NCBI GenBank assembly: GCA_002324875.1
Contig: NTJG01000021.1
Span: forward strand, 1-48,210
Source: Lysobacteraceae bacterium NML93-0793
Lineage (GTDB): Bacteria > Pseudomonadota > Gammaproteobacteria > Xanthomonadales > Xanthomonadaceae
Length of the DNA stretch: 48,210 bases
Reading direction: 5' to 3'
Shown here one piece after another: positions 43,854 through 48,210 of this stretch. Each line of letters begins with the position of its first letter. Positions within the stretch are counted from its first letter, which is position 1. Under the pieces are notes generated by a model. The model searched no databases. It saw only the letters and a program-made list of their open reading frames with translations, and had not been told where the DNA came from. Both the position numbers and the translations under genes were made by a program.

Positions 43854-43945
43854 CAAGAGCGGAATTATTCAGACCGTCCCTAGTGCGCGCAGTGAGGCGC
43901 ATCCGGGACAGCGTCCTCGCGTGCAACTGAACGCCCGCCACGAAA

Positions 43946-43967
43946 AAGGCCGCCCGGAGGCGGCCTT
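43946..43967 (-). terminator. Terminator of sucCD
   Basis: AAGGCCGCC (43946-43954), CGGA loop, GGCGGCCTT (43959-43967), with a TTTTT run on the minus strand, 25 bp past the sucD stop. A good intrinsic terminator. Confidence 0.88.
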
Positions 43968-43991
43968 CCCGAATCACGCGACTCAGCGCGA

Positions 43992-44864
43992 TTACTTCAC
44001 GAGCGCAGCGATCGCTTCGCCCAGGTCACCCGGCGAGCGCACGGTCTTGACGCCCGCCGCTTCCATCGCCTTGAACTTGCCTTCCGCCGTGCCCGAGCCG
44101 CCCGAGGCGATCGCACCGGCATGGCCCATGCGCTTGCCCGGAGGGGCCGACGCACCGGCGATGAAGCCGACGACCGGCTTCTTGACGTGGTTCTTGATGT
44201 ACTCGGCGCCCGCTTCCTCGGCGTCACCACCGATCTCGCCGACCATGATGATGCCGAGCGTCTGCGGATCTTCGTTGAACAGCTTGAGGCAGTCGACGAA
44301 GTTCAGGCCGTTGATCGGGTCGCCACCGATGCCGATGACGGTCGACTGGCCGAGGCCGGCCGCGGTGGTCTGCTTGACCGCTTCATAGGTCAGAGTGCCC
44401 GAGCGCGACACGATGCCGATCTTGCCCGGCATGTGGATGTGGCCCGGCATGATGCCGATCTTGCACTCGCCCGGCGTGATCACGCCCGGGCAGTTCGGAC
44501 CGACCAGGGTCACGTCCGGGTGCGACTTGAGCACGTTCTTGACGCGCAGCATGTCGAGCACCGGAATGCCCTCGGTGATGCAGACGATGACCTTGATGCC
44601 GGCCGCGGCCGCTTCGAGGATCGCGTCGGCCGCGAACGGCGGCGGCACGTAGATCACCGAGGCGTCGGCCCCGGTGGCCTCGACCGCTTCGCGCACCGTG
44701 TTGAACACCGGCAGATTGATGTGCGTGGTGCCGCCCTTGCCCGGCGTGACGCCGCCGACGACCTGGGTGCCGTATTCCACCATCTGGGTGGCGTGAAAGG
44801 TGCCCTGCTGGCCGGTGAAGCCCTGCACGATCACCTTGGTGTTCTTGTTGATCAAAACGGACAT
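43992..44864 (-). CDS. sucD: Succinyl-CoA synthetase (ligase) alpha subunit
   Basis: 290 residues from ATG 44864, with AAGGA upstream. CoA-binding Rossmann domain ([18 protein letters not shown]) and ligase domain with the phosphohistidine in [37 protein letters not shown] is also characteristic. It makes succinate and ATP from succinyl-CoA. An unusual 178-bp spacer with two hairpins separates it from sucC; in most bacteria the two genes touch. Confidence 0.96.
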   Translation of the reverse strand: MSVLINKNTKVIVQGFTGQQGTFHATQMVEYGTQVVGGVTPGKGGTTHINLPVFNTVREAVEATGADASVIYVPPPFAADAILEAAAAGIKVIVCITEGIPVLDMLRVKNVLKSHPDVTLVGPNCPGVITPGECKIGIMPGHIHMPGKIGIVSRSGTLTYEAVKQTTAAGLGQSTVIGIGGDPINGLNFVDCLKLFNEDPQTLGIIMVGEIGGDAEEAGAEYIKNHVKKPVVGFIAGASAPPGKRMGHAGAIASGGSGTAEGKFKAMEAAGVKTVRSPGDLGEAIAALVK

Positions 44865-44911
44865 TCGTTTGAGTCCTTCGCTATCTATGGGTTGTACGAC
44901 TTCGGGCCGGC

Positions 44912-45003
44912 GCAGCGTTCCGTGATGCGGAACGCTGCTTGCGCCACCTCTCCAGAACCCCCGCATCGCCTCGGACGATGCCGCCCCCTTGACTCAAGGG
45001 GGC
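44912..45003. other. Two hairpins in the sucC-sucD spacer
   Basis: First: an 11-bp perfect stem, 44912-44922 with 44928-44938 (GCAGCGTTCCG arm, TGATG loop). Second: an 8-bp stem GCCCCCTT (44983-44990) with AAGGGGGC (44996-45003). Neither is followed by a T run on the minus strand, so they could be RNA-stability or processing elements, or insertion remnants. Confidence 0.6.
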
Positions 45004-45042
45004 TGTGGACTCCGGAGGGACTTGCCCGAAACCGTCGAAAAA

Positions 45043-46203
45043 TCAGGCGGCTGCGGCGACGGCCTTCTTGGCGCCGTCGTTGATGTCGTCGGCGGCGGTG
45101 ATCGCCAGACCCGACTCGGCCAGCAGCTTCTTGCCCGCTTCGACGTTCGTGCCTTCCAGGCGCACGATCACCGGCACCTTGACGTCCACTTCCTTGACCG
45201 CGGCGATGATGCCCTCGGCGATCATGTCGCAGCGGACGATGCCGCCGAAGATGTTGACGAAGATCGCCTTGACCTTGTCCGAGGACAGGATGAGCTTGAA
45301 CGCCTCGGTCACGCGCTCCTTGGTCGCGCCGCCGCCGACGTCGAGGAAGTTCGCCGGCGAGCCGCCGTTGAGTGCGATCACGTCCATCGTTGCCATGGCC
45401 AGGCCAGCGCCGTTGACCATGCAGCCGATGTTGCCGTCCATGGTCACGTAGTTCAGGTCGTACTCGCTGGCGCGCACTTCCGCTTCGTCTTCCTGAGTGG
45501 TGTCGCGCATCGCGGCCAGATCCTTGTGGCGGAAGGTCGCGTTGTCGTCGCTGTTGACCTTGCCGTCGAGGGCGTAGAGGTCGCCGTTGTCGAGGATGGC
45601 CAGCGGGTTGAGTTCCACCAGCGCCAGGTCCTTCTCGTTGAACAGCGTGTACAGGCCGCCCATGATCTTCGCCAGTTGGTTGGCCTGCTTGGCGGTCAGG
45701 CCGATCTTGAAGCCGATGTCGCGGCCCTGGTAGGCCTGGAAGCCTTCGACGAAGCCGACGTTGAGGGTTTCGATCTTCTCCGGGGTTTCGGCGGCCACCT
45801 GCTCGATGTCGACGCCGCCCTCGCTGGAGACGATGTAGGTGATCGACTGCGTGCCGCGATCGACCAGCACCGACAGGTACAGTTCCTTGGCGATCTCGCC
45901 GGCCTCGGTCACCAGCACCAGGTTCACCGGCAGCGCGACGCCAGCCGACTGGTAGGTGGCCATGTTGGTGCCGAGCATGCCCGCCGCGGCCGCCTTCACG
46001 TCGTCGGTGGTCTTGCAGAACTTCACGCCGCCGGCCTTGCCGCGGCCGCCCGCATGGATCTGGGCCTTGACCATCCAGGGGCCATCGCCCAGGGACTTCG
46101 CTGCTTCGACTGCTTCGTCGGCGGTGGACGCGACGCGTCCGGCCGGCACGGGGATGCCGTAATCGGCAAACAACTGCTTCGCCTGGTATTCGTGGAAGTT
46201 CAT
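45043..46203 (-). CDS. sucC: Succinyl-CoA synthetase (ligase) beta subunit
   Basis: 386 residues from ATG 46203. [20 protein letters not shown] is the family start of the ATP-grasp domain; [14 protein letters not shown] binds nucleotide; [20 protein letters not shown] and [15 protein letters not shown] belong to the C-terminal ligase domain; [19 protein letters not shown] contacts the alpha subunit. Nucleotide preference (ATP or GTP) is not settled by inspection. First gene of sucCD and divergent from pilS. Confidence 0.96.
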   Translation of the reverse strand: MNFHEYQAKQLFADYGIPVPAGRVASTADEAVEAAKSLGDGPWMVKAQIHAGGRGKAGGVKFCKTTDDVKAAAAGMLGTNMATYQSAGVALPVNLVLVTEAGEIAKELYLSVLVDRGTQSITYIVSSEGGVDIEQVAAETPEKIETLNVGFVEGFQAYQGRDIGFKIGLTAKQANQLAKIMGGLYTLFNEKDLALVELNPLAILDNGDLYALDGKVNSDDNATFRHKDLAAMRDTTQEDEAEVRASEYDLNYVTMDGNIGCMVNGAGLAMATMDVIALNGGSPANFLDVGGGATKERVTEAFKLILSSDKVKAIFVNIFGGIVRCDMIAEGIIAAVKEVDVKVPVIVRLEGTNVEAGKKLLAESGLAITAADDINDGAKKAVAAAA

Positions 46204-46279
46204 GTGGGGTCCATCGGGTGGGAAATGATGCCGGCCGCGATGCGGGCGCGCGGAGCGCCGGAGGCCGACCGGGCCCGCC

Positions 46280-46308
46280 ATTCTCGCGCATGCGGCGCCC
46301 CCGGGCAA
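46280..46308 (-). promoter_or_regulatory. Candidate sucC promoter
   Basis: On the minus strand TTGCCC (46308-46303), 17 bp, GAGAAT (46285-46280), about 75 bp before the sucC ATG. Spacing is ideal, matches moderate. Confidence 0.4.
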
Positions 46309-46330
46309 AACCCGCCCCTCCGGGCCGGCC

Positions 46331-46336
46331 TATACT
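46331..46336 (+). promoter_or_regulatory. -10 element TATACT before pilS
   Basis: Same CTATACT context as before mrcA and ssrS. Predicts a start near 46343 and a leader of about 20 nt before the TTG start. Confidence 0.5.
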
Positions 46337-46365
46337 GGCCGCTGCCCGTCCCGCCGGAGCGACCG

Positions 46366-47982
46366 TTGCGCCTGCTCGCCGTACCCACGATGTCGCCGGG
46401 GCTGATGCAGCGCGAGCTGGCGCTGTTCTCGCTCTACCGGCTGCTGGAAGCCTCGCTGCTGGCGCTGCTGGTGTTCAGCCCCTGGGGCGCGCTGATGGGC
46501 GAGGTGGTGGACCCGGCGATCGCCGTCGCGGTGTGCCTGGGCTATCTGGTGGCATCGGCCGGCCTGCTGCTGCATGCGCGCCACCCGGATGTCGACCATC
46601 CCGCGCATGCGGTGGTCGGCGTGGCGGTGGACATCGCGGTGGCCGGCCTGATCAGCCATGCGATCCCCGAGGTCGCACCGGGCGTGGCGCTGCTGCTGAT
46701 GTTCAACATCGGCGCGGCGTCGCTGTTCGTCAGCCTGCGGAGCAGCCTGCTGATCGCCACGGCCGCGGCGGCGGCGCTGCTGGCGGAGCGCGTCGTCAAC
46801 CTGGTCGGCGGCAGCGCCTTCAGCCGGCCTCTGGCGGAAACGCTGATGTTCGCGCTGGGCTTCTTCGCCGCCGCCTCGCTGACCCGCCAGCTCGGCAAGC
46901 AGGTGCGCGACACCAAGGCCCTGGCCGAACGCCGCGGCGCCGAGGCGGCCAACATGGCCGAGATCAACGAGCTGGTGATCCGGCGCATGCAGACCGGCGT
47001 GCTGCTGGTCGACGGTGCCGGCCAGATCCGCCTGGCCAACGAGGCCGCGCTGCTGCTGCTGGGCGATGCCGATACGCCCGGCGATGACGCGCTGCACGGA
47101 CGCACGCTGGCGCAGCTCGCGCCGCGCCTGGCCCTGCGGCTGGCCGACTGGCTGCGCAGCGGCAGCACCGACGATGCTCCGCTCACGCTGCGCGAGCACA
47201 CCGATGTCATGCCGCGGTTCGTGCGCCTGCTGGCCAACAGTGACCACACGCTGGTGTTTCTCGACGACACGTCGCTGGTCTCGCGCCGGGCCGAATCGCT
47301 GACCCTGGCCACGATGGGCCGGTTCTCGGCCGGCCTCGCCCACGAGATCCGCAACCCGCTGGCGGCGATCAGCTATGCCACCCAGCTGCTGGAGGAATCC
47401 GAAGACATCCGCGACGCCGACCGCCGCCTGCTGCAGATCATCCACCAGCAGTGCGTGCGCACCAATGGCATCGTCGAAAGCGTGCTCAGCCTGGCCCGCC
47501 GCGAACGCGCCCGGCCCGAGCACGTGGACCTGGTCGCGGCCGCGCATGCCTTCGTGCAGGACTACCGGATGATCGTCGCCGACGACAATGCCGAGATCCG
47601 CGTGGCCTGCGACCAGGCCAGCCTCTCGGCCGTATTCGACCCGCGCCACCTGCACCAGGTGCTCACCGCGCTGGTCAACAACGCGGTGCGCTACGGACGG
47701 ATGCCGGGCGCGCCGGCGCGCATCACGCTGCGCATCGAACCCGACGGCGACTGCCCGACACTGAGTGTGCTCGACCGCGGACCGGGCATTCCCGAGGCGG
47801 TGGCCGCGCAGCTGTTCCGCCCGTTCTTCACCACCTCCGAAAGCGGCACCGGCCTCGGCCTCTACATCGCCCACGAACTGTGCCGGGCGAACGAGGCACG
47901 CCTCGACTACGTCGCCGTGCCCGGTGGCGGCGCCTGCTTCCGCATCATCCTCGCTCCCCGGCAGACGCTGCTGCGTCGATGA
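46366..47982 (+). CDS. pilS: Membrane sensor histidine kinase, PilS-type
   Basis: 538 residues if TTG 46366 is used (GGAG 6 nt upstream); ATG 46390 is an alternative (530 residues) without a ribosome site. Six N-terminal membrane helices (about residues 15-185), a linker coiled coil (ALAERRGAEAANMAEINELV), a PAS domain (TGVLLVDGAGQIRLANEAAL), HisKA with the phosphorylated His326 in GLAHEIRNPLAAISYA, and HATPase with LHQVLTALVNNAVRY, DRGPGIP and GTGLGLYIAHEL. This layout, and the place next to sucCD as in Xanthomonas, indicates PilS, which activates PilR and sigma-54-dependent pilin transcription. PilR is not in the window. Confidence 0.85.
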   Translation: MRLLAVPTMSPGLMQRELALFSLYRLLEASLLALLVFSPWGALMGEVVDPAIAVAVCLGYLVASAGLLLHARHPDVDHPAHAVVGVAVDIAVAGLISHAIPEVAPGVALLLMFNIGAASLFVSLRSSLLIATAAAAALLAERVVNLVGGSAFSRPLAETLMFALGFFAAASLTRQLGKQVRDTKALAERRGAEAANMAEINELVIRRMQTGVLLVDGAGQIRLANEAALLLLGDADTPGDDALHGRTLAQLAPRLALRLADWLRSGSTDDAPLTLREHTDVMPRFVRLLANSDHTLVFLDDTSLVSRRAESLTLATMGRFSAGLAHEIRNPLAAISYATQLLEESEDIRDADRRLLQIIHQQCVRTNGIVESVLSLARRERARPEHVDLVAAAHAFVQDYRMIVADDNAEIRVACDQASLSAVFDPRHLHQVLTALVNNAVRYGRMPGAPARITLRIEPDGDCPTLSVLDRGPGIPEAVAAQLFRPFFTTSESGTGLGLYIAHELCRANEARLDYVAVPGGGACFRIILAPRQTLLRR

Positions 47983-47990
47983 GCGCACCC

Positions 47991-48060
47991 TTGCAGGCGC
48001 GCGCTGGCGCGCGATGGGGCTTTCACGGCACTCCCTTCGCGCGCAAGCGCGCTTGTGTCT
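47991..48060. repeat. Degenerate REP-like inverted pair after pilS
   Basis: Two G+C arms, around 47992-48014 (GGCGCGCGCTGGCGCGCGAT) and 48035-48056 (TCGCGCGCAAGCGCGCTTG), in inverted orientation around ATGGGGCTTTCACGGCACTCCC. They share the GCGCGCTnGCGCGCGA core with the perfect pair at 38736 but lack the TGTAGGA ends. The rest of 48061-48210 contains no supported gene; one small hairpin (ACGAGC-CGAA-GCTCGT) lies at 48184-48199. Confidence 0.65.
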
Positions 48061-48210
48061 GCGCGAATCCGTAGTCTTGAAGTGGAGAGCGATGTGCGGC
48101 ACGCCGATGGCGCGCAGTGTTCGAGCACGTGTAGGAGCCAGGACGGCCGCACATCGACCTCGCGCCCCAGCCCGAACAGTTGAACGAGCCGAAGCTCGTA
48201 CTTCACAAGC

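Noticed and set aside
44989..46365. Plus-strand extension of the PilS frame to 997 codons
   Set aside because: The extension is antisense to sucC, which is a certain gene; PilS homology begins near 46366-46390.
47907..48206. Minus-strand frame at the right edge as a gene
   Set aside because: It overlaps the end of pilS and the REP-like pair, with no ribosome site or recognisable domain.

Overview
This is very G+C-rich chromosomal DNA. Gene content and order point to a gammaproteobacterium of the Xanthomonadaceae/Lysobacteraceae type (Lysobacter, Luteimonas, Xanthomonas and relatives). Evidence: a type IV pilus pilMNOPQ cluster divergent from the PBP1A gene, sucCD beside a PilS-like kinase, the gmk-rpoZ-spoT-recG block, a ygfB-pepP / zapA-ssrS-ygfA neighbourhood, frequent GTG starts, and intergenic repeats of the GGGATT(C/G) and GTAGGAGCGCGC kinds. 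The genus is an inference. Nearly all of the window is core genome. The visible accessory parts are a ccdAB toxin-antitoxin pair and several small repeats.

Layout. 1-4868 (minus): a translationally coupled MoxR ATPase / DUF58 / DUF4381 / BatA / BatB operon, cut by the left edge, probably an envelope stress or protein-assembly system. 4973-9830 (minus): pilM-pilN-pilO-pilP-pilQ, ending in a strong hairpin. 10022-12562 (plus): PBP1A. 12563-13086: gene-free, with an 8-bp triple repeat. 13087-14252: an unrecognised 216-residue protein facing a small secreted SlyB-like protein. 14487-17280 (minus): citrate synthase, zinc-independent ribosomal protein L31, nucleoside hydrolase. 17382-24335 (minus): recG, ridA, spoT, rpoZ, gmk and yicC. 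Three 28-bp arrays of 7-bp units lie around gmk and yicC.

24581-31668 (plus): rph, a VOC-fold protein, rdgB, hemW, a DUF1631 protein coupled to a PilZ protein, and pepQ. 31843-33722 (minus): pepP and ygfB (UPF0149). 33853-38679 (plus): a PAS-GGDEF-EAL protein, a small coiled-coil protein, zapA, 6S RNA, 5-formyl-THF cyclo-ligase, an EVE protein and rpiA. 38736-38804: a perfect REP-type inverted pair. 38911-46203 (minus): rpoD, dtd, nadE, ccdB/ccdA, sucD and sucC. 46366-47982 (plus): a PilS-type sensor kinase, followed by a degenerate REP-like pair at the right edge.

How the genes work together: pilMNOPQ builds the inner-membrane alignment complex and secretin of type IV pili, and PilS probably controls pilin transcription. 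The PilZ/DUF1631 pair and the GGDEF-EAL protein suggest c-di-GMP input into surface behaviour. rpoZ, spoT, gmk and rpoD tie nucleotide supply, (p)ppGpp and transcription together, with 6S RNA acting on sigma-70 RNA polymerase. gltA and sucCD are TCA-cycle steps. No tRNA, rRNA, CRISPR array, prophage or intact insertion sequence was seen.
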